A DNA stretch of 64,000 nucleotides from Catonia carolina (Eukaryota; Arthropoda; Insecta; Hemiptera; Achilidae): contig JAQMRL010000001.1 in assembly GCA_035578175.1 (NCBI GenBank), positions 434,323,545 through 434,387,544 of the forward strand. The letters run 5' to 3'. The notes below the pieces were generated by a model that had not been told where the DNA came from, searched no databases, and saw only the letters and a program-made list of their open reading frames with translations. Of the stretch, positions 1 to 12,495 are shown piece after piece. Each line of letters starts with the position of its first letter. The first letter of the stretch is position 1. Position numbers and translations under genes: made by a program.

Positions 1-72
1 CATTTTCAATCGCGTACAAAGTGTCAGTACAAACATTTTTGTGAGCTTCATTTCAAACATTATTGAGCACAG

Positions 73-253
73 GTGTCCTGAAGGAGCTGACGGAAGATGA
101 CTTCCAGCACTGTTTCCAACAATGGAAAATTCGCATGGAGCGTTGTAGGGATAGAGAAGGAGTGTATATTGAAGGTGACAATAAGTGATTATGTATAAAA
201 TTAAAATTAAATTTTTTACAACGTCAGTCTCGTTATTTAATAGCCACACCTCG
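73..253 (+). mobile_element. mariner (DD34D) 3' end fragment
   Basis: The frame reads the last ~37 residues of a mariner transposase (core CFQQWKIRMERC), then a TGA at 186-188, a short 3' UTR and a terminal inverted repeat ending CACACCTCG followed by TA. The same end occurs at 5300-5539 and, inverted, at 4621 and 47814. The 5' part is absent or lies outside the window; bases 1-72 do not match the other copies. Confidence 0.8.
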
Positions 254-1084
254 TATTATTAACAAAAATGTATTTCTTATCTGTTAAATATTAAAAAAAA
301 CAATACAAAATTTACAGAAATTTATGTTTAGTCAGTATTTATTTTAAAACTTTTTTTGTGTTTTCTCATAAATACGTTTTTTCCTTTTTCAACAATTTTG
401 ATACAAGCAATGAGTAAGCATGCTGTTTTCTTACTGTTACCAACCTCTTGCTGTTCATGGTCTTTTTTAACAACTTGTAATTTTATGTTTCATATTTTCC
501 GGGGTCTTTTTCACCATAGGGAAGAACAAGAGCCTATCAAAAACACACATTTAACTAAATAAATATAAATTGTTACCTTATTTGCTAATTTAACTCTTCA
601 GTAAAGTTGTTCGTCGATTATAAAAAGCCACTTGTTTATTTAAATTTACTGTAAAATTCCGCTAATGCTGAAAAATATCGCTATATAATGTTTAGGATAG
701 GTATATTTTCTAGTTATTACAAATTCAAAGTAAGTTTAAGAATTTTTTTAGACTTGGAAAGCGGCGAGCTAAAGTAAGAGCACAGGCAGTTTGTATTCTA
801 CTCATTTAATAAAGAAAACGTGTCAGGCTGTTACAAGCTTTCTAATTAGCCATGTTATTTTGTCAGCTTATTCTATAGACCTACAACTTTACAAAATTAA
901 ATAAAAGTACTAAAACATTTCAGTTAAATACTAAAGTTTAATGTTTTTAATACATTTACATTATGATCTTTCATAATATTACTATTCATCCCGTTTCTAG
1001 TATTATAGATTTTTAAATTTTCTTTAAGTATAGAAATAATTGTGAATAGAAGTTTTCTTTGTGTGTTTCTTTATTTATTTATTT
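254..1084. other. no feature recognised
   Basis: This is AT-rich sequence with only short spurious open frames. I see no repeat shared with the rest of the window and no coding signal. Confidence 0.5.
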
Positions 1085-1225
1085 AAAGTGATCGTCCTGA
1101 GTCTGTACAAGATTACACCTCATTTATATGGCATACACAACATCTTCATCTCATTGGGTCGTGAGGTTTTTTATTATTCTAAAATTGAACAGATTGCAAC
1201 GTTTACCATTAGGGATTTTCAAAAA
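1085..1225 (+). repeat. SINE family S2, 5'-truncated copy
   Basis: It matches the body of the S2 copy at 45712-46005 (GAGTCTGTACAAG ... GAACAGATTGCAAC). The tRNA-like head is missing. It is followed at 1228-1285 by a short piece matching the tail of family S3 (58430-58600). Confidence 0.6.
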
Positions 1226-2207
1226 AAACGTTTTAAGTTGCATCAACAGCTTGATGGTTAGAGACTATTGTGGGTTTTGGTACTGTAATGGTGCGTTTTA
1301 GTGTTGAAATTTCGGATCTTAGCCGGGATCTTTCATCCTCTTTATCAAGCTTTTTATCTCTCATTTTCATCTATCACCTGAACTCTCAATTAAATGTTAA
1401 CAATTTGACTCTAGTATTAAATATTTTCGAAATTTTAACAATCTATTGAATTATACCTCGGCTAGCTAGCTTTTAATACGTATTTGAAAAATAAAAAAAT
1501 GTGTTAAATGAATTTACAATTAAATTACTTGATTTGAAATTAAAATTTTGAATAATTTTTATCTAGTAAAATCTTCTTACCAATTCTTGACATTTCTTCT
1601 GGTGCAATATCGACTTTGATACTCTTAATATTGCTTCAATTAATTTATTTGAACTTTGCTCAATATAATTATATTTTCTTCAAAAAATTTAGTATTATTA
1701 TATCATAATAATGAATTTATTCTTCTTCCTTTATTTAATCTTCTATTTATTTCATCTCCTCGGTTTCATTAATTAATATCGATTCCATTTTTTAAATCTT
1801 CATAAAATATTATGCACCAGTTTTAAAATATGGTTGTCTTTTCTAGCTGATGTCTACCGACAAACTTAAATTCTATTGCTAGGTTCGACGTTTACTTTCA
1901 AAATTATATATTTATAATTTTTATCTAATCTCTTTGAAATTTAATAATAGGTATTATTATTAAATTAACACCTAATTAAAGGGTTTCAAGACTATGAAAA
2001 TATTAAATTAAAAGCCTAACTTATTAATTTGATATTTGATATGTATTCACAAAATAATTTCTTGTCTTTAATTTTTATTACGGTACTGTACATTGAGCTG
2101 CACAATTTCCGTATATTATATTTAAATGGTGGTGTGGAGTTTCGCTTTAAGAAGAAGAGGTACCCAGTGGTATATTCTCCGTTTATAACTACGGGTATTA
2201 TCCGGTA

Positions 2208-2590
2208 TTTACACAAAGAGGTCTTTTATTCCAGTTTTTCTTGAGATGTTGCACAGGTGGGAAGTTCCTTGTAGCTAGATCACGGGCTAGTTGGTTTGGA
2301 TGGACATCTAGTCGTTCGTGAAATTTACTATACAAGGATGCGGTTAACTCCTTTACTGTCGGAATTTTGAAATCGTCGTGGAGGGTTTTATTGCTTACAT
2401 AAAAAGGAGCGCCAGAAGCAAGTCAAGATTTTGATTGAAAGGCCTGGATCGGCTTTAAATTACTCTCTGCCGCTGCTCCAAAGAGCTGAACACCATAAGT
2501 CCAGATTCGTTTCAAAAGGGTTATGTACATTAAAATTTTAGAACGGAGGTTCAATTTCGATCAAGGGTTAATAAGCAGAAGAGTAGCTTC
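2208..2590 (-). mobile_element. Jockey-like LINE, C-terminal tail of reverse transcriptase ORF2
   Basis: On the minus strand the frame contains KRIWTYGVQLFGAA, then an FQSK segment, TLHDDFKIPTVKEL and ERLDVHPNQLARDL, ending at a stop at 2208-2210. This is the order of the post-RT tail in Jockey-clade ORF2 proteins (WTYGIQLWG, LHxDLxIPxV, RLxxHPNxLA). Upstream residues are frameshifted and carry stops, so it is a dead 5'-truncated copy. Similar tails occur at 48434-48700 and 59546-60083. Confidence 0.8.
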
Positions 2591-3499
2591 TGGCGGCGGT
2601 TAAAATAATAAAGTTTTATTTAATTAATTTGAAGAAATTTTATTTAGTAATTTTACATTATGAAAGCTTTACATTTTTAGGAAATAATAAATGAGAAAAT
2701 TTTATATATATTCCAAAGAAAATGTTTAATCACTTGATTGAGATATTAATCATAAAAACATTTACTAAAAGTTTTTGTTAAACTATTGATAAATAATTCA
2801 GTTAGGAAAAAAATTTATGTTGATACATAAACCATAATATTTACTAACTCGATTTACATATAATATAAAATTAATACATCATAATTATTGTAATTAACAT
2901 CATTAAAAAATTAAATAAATATCTTTTGGATGTAATCGTACGCGGAAGAGCAAGATAGAAAGTTACTGAGTTAAATTTTGAACGTATAAATGAATTTGAC
3001 ATTTAAGGAGCTCTATTAATTACATAGAAATTTGTAGCAGATAATTTTCTATACTTACTAAGGTTTACAGTGCATTGTTTCTCATATTTCAGAATCTAGA
3101 AATCCAAATACAAAGTGGTGTTTATTAGAATTTTCACATTGTTACAGAGAAACATTAATATCAGAACAATGGAACGATAATAAACTGTTGACTGATCGTA
3201 GAGTCAAAGGGGACACACGCAGTACGAGTGTGTGTGACATGGCAGGGCATAATCCCTAGTAAGCCCTTTCGGACAAAGGGAATCTGCACAGGGGGCATCC
3301 CACTATTCATAGCTCTTTGTGTTATTCAAATTGTACCGGCTATTACGCTGGCCATAAAACAGGTGTCCCATCGTCGTACTTCTAAATTTGTAAATTTATT
3401 AATTATTTTATATTGTAAAAATTGAGTATTAACATTTAACTTATTACAAAAAGGTACTTTTTTATGTTCATTTTTAATCTTTACATTTCTCTATTCTTA
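2591..3499. other. no feature recognised
   Basis: AT-rich. A slightly GC-richer stretch at 3190-3330 contains an open frame of 65 codons but has no recognisable domain and no second copy in the window. Confidence 0.4.
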
Positions 3500-4237
3500 T
3501 TAAGGGGAGACTGTACTTTGTATTCCGCCAATGTTAAATTTGCTATTTTTAGGTAAATGTTTCGTAAGATTGGTGAACGTTACGAAAATGAAACTATACA
3601 CACTTATTATAGTTGTTGTAAGGCGGTTTTCGCTACTGATATTTTTTCAATTTAATCTGTTAGACCATAAAGTTTTTAAAAGAATAACGAATAACATAAA
3701 AGTTTTACAACTTTTTCTACGTTTATTGCATATTACTAATTTTTTGAGCATCTGAGGAAGTAAAAACAATGTCGGTGAATGTGGATATACATGATAATTA
3801 ACTGGTAAAAAATTCAGCCTTGTAGGTTGAATGGTTTCTGAGAGATACGTACCTAAGTGTTAAAAATTTTAATTTAAGGGAAAAGGCACAAATGAAAAAC
3901 AAAATGTACAAAAACAATTTTAATTTCCCATCAACAGTTGGTTAGAAAGCTGCACCAACAGCGGAGAATAAATTAAAAATAGTGAAGCAGATATTTAAAA
4001 AAAAACTAAAATTCTTTTTGCACTAAAACGAGCTGATATAAAAATATGAAAAATATTTGTTCTTGGCGACATGTTAATTTTTTAGGATAAACCTGATATT
4101 AAACAAATTTTTTTCATTAAATAATTTTTTGCTGTAATTTAATGTTTTTGTGGTAGGTCTAGGTCTAAACTTTAGAAAAACATAAAAACCCGAAAATCAA
4201 AATTTTCAGTCAAAGCCATCATACAGTCTCCCCTTAA
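3500..4237 (+). mobile_element. T750 non-autonomous element, copy A
   Basis: It begins TTAAGGGGAGACTGTACTTT and ends AGTCTCCCCTTAA, so the outer ends are inverted repeats (GGGGAGACTGTA at one end, inverted as TACAGTCTCCCC at the other) bounded by TTAA on both sides. Three further members with the same ends and body are at 17545-18295 (reversed), 43267-44019 and 51194-51945. TTAA duplications are typical of piggyBac-superfamily transposition. No transposase frame is present. Confidence 0.75.
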
Positions 4238-4620
4238 ATATCAAAGCATTTCAACGGAGATGATAATTTAAATTCAACAGATCTTCTCCGTTTGTATAAC
4301 TGGTGATATGACAAAGTCTTTCTTTAATGTCTTCATTTGGTTATGTTTACCAGCAAACTAGTGAAAGTAATAAAGTGATATAGTGGTCCAGTAACTGAAC
4401 TTTGGCTTCTTATCTCATCTTACCAGGTTGCAAGAAATCCTTACGTTCCTTATTGTAACTCATACCTAACTATTCGTTTTTTTGGTGATTTGTTATTTTA
4501 ATACATAACTCCTGAGCTTCAACTAAAGCTTTTTTCTTTTTGTTTCGTCGCAGTTCATTTTGACAAAGAAGAGCTGTTAACCTGACGTCCAAAGCTAACC
4601 TGGAGAAACCGGTAACTTTA

Positions 4621-5539
4621 CGATGTGTAGCTATTAAATAACTAAACTGACGTTATAAAAAATTTTATTTTAATTTTATGCATAATAACTTATTGTCACC
4701 TTCAATATACTTTCCTTCTCTATCCCTACAACGCTCCATGCGAATTTTTCATTGTTGGAAACAGTGCTGGAAGTCATTTTCTGTCAGCTCTTTCAGGACA
4801 CGTGCCGCTTTCTCTTTTACAGCTTCCACAGACTCAAATCTTGCCCCTTTTAATACAGATTTTACCTTAGGGAACAGGTAGAAGATAATAGCATGTGATA
4901 AAACGTGGTTTTTTACTTATGATCCGGAAATGAAGCGCCAATGCATGCACTAGAAGAGCCGAACTTCACCGAGAGCCAAAAAAGCTCGAATGAGCAAGTC
5001 AAAATTTTAAGCCATGATGATTGTTTTTTTTATATCCATGGCATTGTGTACCTTCACTGGTTTCTTGAAGATCAAACAATTAATTAATATTACTACCTTG
5101 AGATACTTTCTAAAGTACGTCGAAGAGTAAGGAACAAAGCCCCGAAATGTAGAAGGACAAATCATGGGTTCTCCACAAAGACAATGCGCCAGCTCATTCC
5201 GCGTTATCTGTCAAGAGGTTCCTAGCCAAGTGCAGCATCTCAGTGTAAGAACATCCACCTTATTCACCAGATCTTGCACCATGTGACTTCTACCTGTTCC
5301 CTAAGGTGAAATCTGCATTAAAAGGACAAGATTTGAGTCTGTAGAAAAGCTCTTAGAGAAAGCGGCACGTGTTTTAAAGGAGCTGACAGAAGATGACTTC
5401 CAGCAATGTTTCCAAAATGGAAAATTCGTATGGAGCGTTGTAGAGATAGAGAAGGAGTGTATATTAAGGTGACAATAAGTGATTATGTATAAAATTAAAT
5501 TTTTGCAACGTCAGTCTCGTTTTTAATAGCCACACCTCG
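4621..5539 (+). mobile_element. rearranged mariner with two 3' ends in inverted orientation
   Basis: The right part runs from the catalytic region of a DD34D mariner transposase to its 3' terminal repeat (CCACACCTCG), flanked by TA at 5540. The left part (4621 to about 4875) is an inverted copy of that same 3' end, from the terminal repeat through the CDFYLFPK region. The 5' half of a normal mariner (5' end, helix-turn-helix) is missing. TA lies on both sides (4619-4620, 5540-5541). The copy at 47814 has the same internal junction. Confidence 0.8.
4880..5479 (+). pseudogene. mariner transposase, catalytic half, decayed
   Basis: Translating across frameshifts gives the D1 region (TWFFTYDPE preceded by a mutated GDE), HQDNAPAHSALSV-type D2, and YSPDLAPCDFYLFP with D3. 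There are 34 residues between D2 and D3, as in the classical mariner DD34D triad. The helix-turn-helix DNA-binding domain is absent because the element's left side is an inverted 3' end. Stops and indels make it inactive. It could only be moved by an intact relative. Confidence 0.75.
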
Positions 5540-5541
5540 TA

Positions 5542-7086
5542 TGTCAGGATTACCATAGCTTACCAGAATAATCTCTGTTTTTTTAGGTACCGAGAACCCA
5601 CCTTTCGTCCTCTAATCCTTCTTTATGACGACCACTCACATACTGCCATGCATTGACCAGAAGTCGAGACAAGGATTCATGGAAGAAGAATTTGTTGGTG
5701 GCAAAAGCTGACCAACTGCACATGCAGAAGGGTCTGTCTAATGGACAGTATCAGTGGGCATTAAGTGGCATTTCGGTATCACCTTACCAATTTACAACCT
5801 TCAACCTTAATAAAACTTAATTTTTATATTTAGTAGATTAGAATCCAATGAGTCCATATCACTCATGCTTCAAAAAAATGAATTAGCAATTAGGCCAATG
5901 GCAGCCAGGAAACACTGGCGTATAGTAGGCCTACTGTCAACCCAGCTTCTGCAGGTGCAAATTTTCTGGAATATTTAGATATTTTTCCATAATTTTGATG
6001 ACTATTGAGACCTTTTAATAAAAATCTTCTTTGATTTAATTCGTAAATGAACGGGTACATCCGCTAAGTTACCATAACCTTTTAAAACAGTATGCGGATA
6101 TATTTCCAAAACGACCAACGGGGAAGAATTTTTGACGGATATATCCGTCAATAGTCCGCGAAGGGTTAATAAAGTCACCCAAAAAGCAAAATATAGAAAA
6201 GATAGAACTGCCAGAGTTATTCAGAAGGATTTTAAATATTTATTAGATGATAAAAGTCTCATTAATACAGTTTAAAGCGAAATAATTTTACAGTAATTTG
6301 AATTTAATATTATTAGCTTTGATTTATTAAAAATAAACTTCAATAATGGTAATTAACATTTTAAATTTTACATTTTCTCTTAAATGAATTTAATTAATGA
6401 ACATCGATTAAAAACTATATTTTAGTTGCAACTGACATCATTTGATAATTTTTTACAAGTACCCAAACTACTTAAATTATAAAGTAATTTAATTTGCATA
6501 TTATAGTGAACTTGTAAAATTGTTTTAGTTTATTAGGTTAGTGATTTCCGAAAAGTCATTAAATTTATATGTCAACCACAAAACATTGATAGAAAGTGCT
6601 GTATTCTAGTATATAGTTTAGAATTTAAAAACAAAAATTATAAATGACAAATAAATGTAAAGAAAAAGCATCCACAGCTTTAGAAGAAAGAAATATCAAT
6701 CAGCATTGGGAATACAACGGGGAAAATCGTAAGTAATGGAATAAAATTTTGCAAATTTCAGGTTTAATTAGAATTTGATTCATCTAAGTAAGTTGGCATG
6801 AATTAAGATAAACGTCTTTCATAGAAAATACACGAACAACTAAAATGAAAACAAATGAACATTAAATTAAACAACTTTACCGGAAGCTAGGAAAGAGATC
6901 GAACAAAATTTTTGTACATAAGCCTAAGACTATTCACTCTTAAGCCAATATGGAATTTCAGGAATTCAGCTTTGGTTAGGCTAACAACCAATAATTCTAA
7001 CTTAAAAAAATACCTACTCAAAAATACCAATGTAAAATCTCAAAACACTTATACAACACCATGGTTTCAAACAAACTTTTACTTAG
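5542..7086. other. no feature recognised
   Basis: 5585-5660 has a faint resemblance to a DDE_1 transposase core but is too short to call. The rest is AT-rich with no copy elsewhere in the window. Confidence 0.4.
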
Positions 7087-7330
7087 ATTTAAATATGTTG
7101 TTGTTAGGTCAGCAGCCGAAAGGCTGGTTTGAACCTCTAGAGCCTTTACTTACAAAAAAAGGAATAAGGTGGTTTACAATAACTTCCTCACTGAGTGGAA
7201 AGGTATGCTTATCAGCATGCCACACTCTCCGAAAAGCACCTACATTCCACCTTAAAAACGACACCTTCCTTCATTCACCACAGGGTCTGATTGTATAATG
7301 AAATTCATTACTCTCAGAAGAGATAACTCT
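7087..7330 (-). repeat. R400 repeat, partial copy
   Basis: It contains the R400 hairpin CAGCCGAAAGGCTGG and then the family body (CTTCCTCACTGAGTGGAAAG, CTTATCAGCATGCC, TTCACCACAGGGTCTG). The distal third is missing. Strand is given as the orientation in which the hairpin is at the 3' end; this is an inference from the related insect repeats in which such a hairpin precedes a simple-sequence tail. Confidence 0.7.
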
Positions 7331-7937
7331 GATTATACCTCAACGAACTAAAGTGTTCAGATAAGGTCTAGCCAATAACAGCCAAGGTCGGGTGTGAGGT
7401 TGCCCCTTCGCTAAGTCACCCCTTTATCCACACTGTGTTGGGAGAAGTTTATGGTGAAGCATTTCTTTGGGTTTAGCGTCATATTCCAGTCGTGGCATCA
7501 CGCTGTTGTCCTGTCTAGCTGCTTCTGGAGTTTAACGGTAAAGAAATGGAGGCTGTGGCTGGAGTGCATGTACAGTATTCAGATGAACTAATGTCTCCTA
7601 GCCGTGGGAGTGAGAGAATGCATAACGCTCTCACTCGCACAAGCCATACGCGCCGTTCCAATAACATTGTCTATAATTTTACTCGTTGTGAGCAAGCGTT
7701 TATGCATGCAGTAAACTAACAAGCAAGATAACGACTGTAGTATGTTTTCAGATTTGGATTTTAACGGTAAAGACCTTTGAGCGCATGCGTAGTTATGCCA
7801 CATATCTCCCTCTCATTCGCTCAGCTATTGGATATTAGTTCGTCTGATGCCTGTACATTGTATCATCGGCGTACAGCCTTTAGTCGATGTAAGGGACAAG
7901 CGGGATATCATTTGCTTAGAGGAGGTAGTAGGCATCA

Positions 7938-8877
7938 CCTACTAATAAAGAAAATCTGGTGTAAACCGCTCTCACGATTTTCTCTTGCCAATGTAAATAA
8001 TTATTAATATAGGCCTAACCTACAATAATCATTAGTAAATAATTTAAAATTAAAAACCAACCAACTAATCATGAATGAATGACCCTATATAACAATCTAT
8101 CTCCGTAACATTTAAAAATACGAAAAACTATTAATTGATGATAAACTGTAGAAAAAACGCCTGAAATAAAAGTTCTAGATTTTTTAATTATCTGTAATTT
8201 TGATTGCATACAATTTTGTCGTAAAACTCATACTAAGGCCGCAATCTAAAACTCCCAGTTTTTACCGATTGTGATGAGTAAAGTAGGCCTACAGATAATC
8301 ACTAATTGACGCAAAACTAAGCGTTGTAGAAAATGTGAGCAATAAGTTGTACGATCCTTAATTTGTTACAACTTTAATCATATGCGCTTTTGCCCTAAAA
8401 TGCAATTTAAGTCCGCAATATAAAAAAGTATATTTGTTACCATGAGAGCACAGCCTAGCCTAGAATTTCAGCAGACATTGTACTTATTTTACCTTGTAGA
8501 ACATAACAAATTTAATAATCGAGGCGATTTTTACAAAAAATCGTTGGAGCCGTTTTTTAAAAATCGCAAAAAAGTGAAAAATTGCACGAATAAACTACCT
8601 ACTACTTACTACTTTTGGTTGACTGATTTTGATAAAAATGTTCGAACGGGTCTCCTAGTGATAGGTACCGAATTTAAGTTTCAAGTTTCAGCTTTAAAGG
8701 ATATTCCATTCTTGAAATATTTTGTTTACACCCAGATCCAATCGCTAAAAACACATTTTTTGGGTTCATGGGATCTGAAAACGTGTATTTCATGTAAAAA
8801 CTCGATTTAGAAAAATTGACATGAAAACAATACTTCCTTTCTCTGTTTAATGATATAGGGCAAGAGGAAGTAAATAT
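7938..8877 (-). repeat. R950 repeat, near full-length copy
   Basis: In reverse orientation it runs from the near-palindromic end (ACTTTC.. / ..GGCAAGAG) through the internal blocks to the end reading GTGTGAA..CCAGATTT. It shares the phrases GATTTTGATAAAAATGTTCG and GCTAAAAACA with copies at 20918, 49555 and 55280. The DD41D element lies immediately to its right. Confidence 0.7.
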
Positions 8878-8892
8878 ATTAGGTATATTATA

Positions 8893-10188
8893 ACGGGTGA
8901 GGCAGTGAATCGGGCGATTTGGCAATACTGCATAGTCTCCTGTAGTGTGGCTAGGAGAATGAGACTACCGCCATCTTGAAGCTTCTGTTTTATCAATTAG
9001 TTCCAATGGAGTCGTGGAGCGGTACACAACGAGCATACGCTGTTAAAGCGTATTATAAAAATAATTATAGTTACGTGTTCGCGCAGCATTTCGTAATTAT
9101 TTCAATATTCCGCGTAATGATCCGATACTTTCACCCCATGCAATAAAAATATGGGTTAAAAACTTCGAAGAAATAGGCTCAACAAAGACACGAACTGGAA
9201 GCGTAAAAATTGTCCGTACCAAAAAACGTTGACAAGGTGCAGGCGGCTGTGTTAAGAAGTCCTACGCGTTCAGCTCGACGGCATCCAATATCACTCGGCA
9301 TTTCTAATCGCAGTGTGAGGAGGATTTTACACAAAGATCTACAGTTCTATCCGTTTAAAATTCAGTTAGTGCACGCTTTGAATAATGTTGATCACGCATC
9401 CCGACTTGCTTTTTGTAATCGATTATTGGACATGATGAATGACAACGCACATTTTCTCAACAATCTTTGCATGAGTGATGAAGCTCACTTTCATCTTTCG
9501 GGCTTCGTAAATAAGCAGAATTTTAGATATTGGTCACGCGAAAATACACGAAAAGCCGCTTCACTGTATTAAAGTGACAGTTTGGTGTGCAATATCAACA
9601 CAGGCTATCGTAGGACCATATTTTTCTGAGGATGACAATGAACGTGCAGTTACAGTGAATACACAGAGCTATGTTAACAAGTTAGAGAACTGTCTTCAAC
9701 CGGAATTAGTTCTTAATCCAAAACATGTTTCTTCAACAAGACGGTGCTACCTGCCACACAACCAGGGCTTTAAATAATGTTTTGCGAAGCTTGTTTCCCA
9801 ATCGCGTCATTTCTAAGAACGAAGACATTTCATGGCCAGCCAGATCGCCAGATCTCTCTACATGTGATTACTTTATATGGAAACACTTAGAATCACGTGT
9901 TTTCCAATCTCCACCGCCTCGAAATGTACGGGAACTTAAAGAACGGATACGTAAAGAAGTGGCACGAATTCCTACAGCCACATTACAAAATGTGATGAAT
10001 AACCTTCGTACACGAGTTCAGGAATGTGTGCGACAAAATGGAGGACATCTTTATGATATGATTTTCAAGTAATTTATAAAAAATTGTAAATATGTAAGTA
10101 TTACTTGGTATATTCTAAATTAATTAAACTACATTTTTTAACTTCCTCACGGTGTTTTCATAATCACCTGATTTACTGCATCACCCGT
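8893..10188 (+). mobile_element. Tc1/mariner-superfamily element, DD41D type, both ends present
   Basis: It is flanked by TA (8891-8892, 10189-10190). The ends are inverted repeats: ACGGGTGAGGCAGTGAATC on the left, and ACGGGTGATGCAGTAAATC on the right in reverse complement. Length is about 1.3 kb, usual for a mariner-like element with one transposase gene. The transposase inside is frameshifted. Confidence 0.85.
9006..10072 (+). pseudogene. DD41D mariner-like transposase, broken by frameshifts
   Basis: The ATG at 9006 opens MESWSGTQRAYAVKAYYKNN, the usual start of this transposase group. The frame shifts near 9090, near 9215, near 9550 and near 9720. Recognisable blocks in order are a helix-turn-helix region, SVRRILHKDLQFYPFKIQL, MSDEAHFHLSG (D1), NKQNFRYW, VTVWCAIST, FLQQDGATCHT (D2) and WPARSPDLSTCDYFIW (D3). 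There are 41 residues between D2 and D3, the spacing reported for the rosa-like DD41D group. The protein ends HLYDMIFK. All three catalytic aspartates are still present, so the damage is in frame and not in the active site. Confidence 0.85.
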
Positions 10189-10189
10189 T

Positions 10190-10726
10190 AGTATCAAACT
10201 ATATTATAGTACTGTATTCCAAACAAGTAGTGAGAAAATAGCAAAAATGGTCAGCAATATTCAAATGCAGATGTAACTAAAGAGACAGGAGGAAAATAAA
10301 AAGTACGTTTATTTACTTTTTTATTGTTTTTTATTCTTAAATGTAATAATACATATTTTTAGGTTGTATTAAATTATTTATATTTTATTAAAAATAGAGT
10401 AAGTTTAATAATTATTAAAATGTAATGTATCATAATTGATACAATCGTAATCTTAGTAAATAGCAAAGTATTGGTTAAGTTAGTTCGTTGAGTTAGTGTA
10501 GTAAGTAAAATATAGTAGGTATTGAATGCTATTGCTAATAGTTAATACTTTAGTTTTTTGATATTTATTGAAAAGTTTCCAACCCATCCTAGTAGATGGT
10601 TTTGTCCATAGTTGGATGGGATAATTTACACCACCTCTAGCGTAATAGGATAGTATTTTACTGTAAGAAGTTTTGTATTATCGTCATTTACTTTTTATGT
10701 AATGTGTAATATTATGGGAAAAAATA
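10190..10726 (+). other. possible LINE 3' UTR leading into a TTA tract
   Basis: AT-rich. The segment CCCATC..GATGGG at 10580-10620 can form a stem, and the sequence then runs into AATAATAATAATTA and the long TTA array. A LINE 3' end with a simple-sequence tail would look like this, but no coding part is present to prove it. Confidence 0.25.
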
Positions 10727-10912
<186 letters not shown>

Positions 10913-11289
10913 ACTTGTAATGTTGATGCACCATACAAAGTAAACATTTATCTCAACCATCAGTAGAAATTATTGACTGTTTTCAACAACAGGTTATGTC
11001 TGGCGCATAAACGCTTTTGTATTGTAGACTATAATAGTAAAGCCAAGAGGGAAAAAATCTTTTATTAATTACCATTTATTTTCTACATTATAATATGTAT
11101 CAATGGAATCATTCTAATATGTCAAATGAATCATTAATTAATTCCATTCTGTTATAATTGAATACATTTCATAATACAATATAAATTAGTATTGGGTTAC
11201 TGAGAGAAATTTTTCGAATTTTACATGGTATCTTAGAAGTTCTTCAATTCTATCAACATTGAAAACTTTTATCAAAGATGTCTGAAGAA

Positions 11290-11500
11290 TTATTTTCCAA
11301 CTCCTCCATTTGATGCTGGATAATAATAAGCATCTTCTAATTTGTTAAAGTTTCCGTGTCATTAGGTGTTCTTATCTACTCCTTCCCAGCTGTCCCTCTA
11401 ATTATCATCTGCACATCTCATCTGTGGTCTTCCGACATCTCTGCTAGTTTTACAAGTTCTCCGTTGGATTACTTTATGAGCCCATCTATCAGTAGGCTAC
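11290..11500 (-). mobile_element. LINE group D, C-terminal tail of endonuclease/RT protein
   Basis: On the minus strand, RWAHKVIQRRTCKTSRDV is followed by GRPQMRCADDN, a frameshift, then RGTAGKE and IRTPNDTETL. This matches the common LINE C-terminus GRPxxRWxDDI..AGKxWxRxAxD. Only about 70 residues remain. Confidence 0.6.
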
Positions 11501-12493
11501 TCTTATTCCATGGCATCAGTTAGCATACAATTGTTTTATCACGGACTATCTCATGTCTCATTTTGTCTCGAAAAAAATCTTTAATATGGCTCTTTCCCTT
11601 AATCTTTGTGAAACACTTAGTTTGTGTGCTACTTTCTTTATTAATACTATAATTTTATTAATACTATGGTCATTTACTAAAAACACCGAAAACACAATTT
11701 TAAGACAAATAATTAAAAAGCAAACCACACTAGCAACCCTACAAAGTTGTATAAAAAAAAGAATTTAAAAAAAAGGAATTAAAAATAATAGACAAAGATC
11801 TCAGAAAAAAACAGAAGAAATCAAAATCCTTAACGATAAAAATAAAAGATTTAAATTTAAAGAGGAAACAAGAGGAAAGAGAATTTATTCAGATGAGGAA
11901 AGAAATGCAAGATCTGAAAATATGAAAATATACTGGGCAAAGAGGAAAACAGCTCAGAAAAAGAACTCCAAAGATTGATTTTAAGTAGTCCCATGTGGCC
12001 GTAAAAGTTAAAAACAAAATACCACGGTGTTTGAAACACAGGTAAACAATTGAAGTCTGTAATTATTGTCATAATAGTTTACATTTAAACTCAGAGTATT
12101 TTTTATCTATAAAAACTGAGTATAAAACTGAGCTAATTAGATACAACCCATGCTAATTGAATTCAACGTGCAACTTCAGCTGCTTGGTTTTCTTTAAGGA
12201 GTTTAATTTTAGGAGTATTTATTTTTAGGAGGATTTTAAGGAGTAATTTTTGTTTAAAAGATTTTTTTGTAAACGTTGGGTTATCCGGACGTTGGCACTT
12301 TATGCATACATGCAGACGTCCGGTAAACCGGTTGTTTTCACTACGTAAAATATATTGACGTCCTGTTTGCCGGACGTTGGTACTGAAAGGGTACTAAGAC
12401 AAGTACGCCAAGGCAGGTAACAAGTTTTAAACACATTTTTAATTTTTAATTTTATTTTTTGTTTAATAATAAGGTACAACAGTAGGTACATTA
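11501..12493. other. mostly unrecognised; CCGGACGT motif cluster at 12279-12390
   Basis: A-rich sequence without a domain. Within 110 bp there are two copies of CCGGACGTTGG followed by (C/T)AC, plus ACGTCCGG in the opposite direction and a TGACGTC. No gene is close enough to assign a role. Confidence 0.3.
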
Positions 12494-12495
12494 TA

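Noticed and set aside
3190..3425. 65-codon frame as a small gene
   Set aside because: No domain, no copy, and composition of the surrounding region does not change at its edges.
5585..5660. Possible DDE_1 transposase core (FRPLILLYDDHSHTAMH)
   Set aside because: Only about 20 residues, followed by a stop, with no supporting flanking motif.
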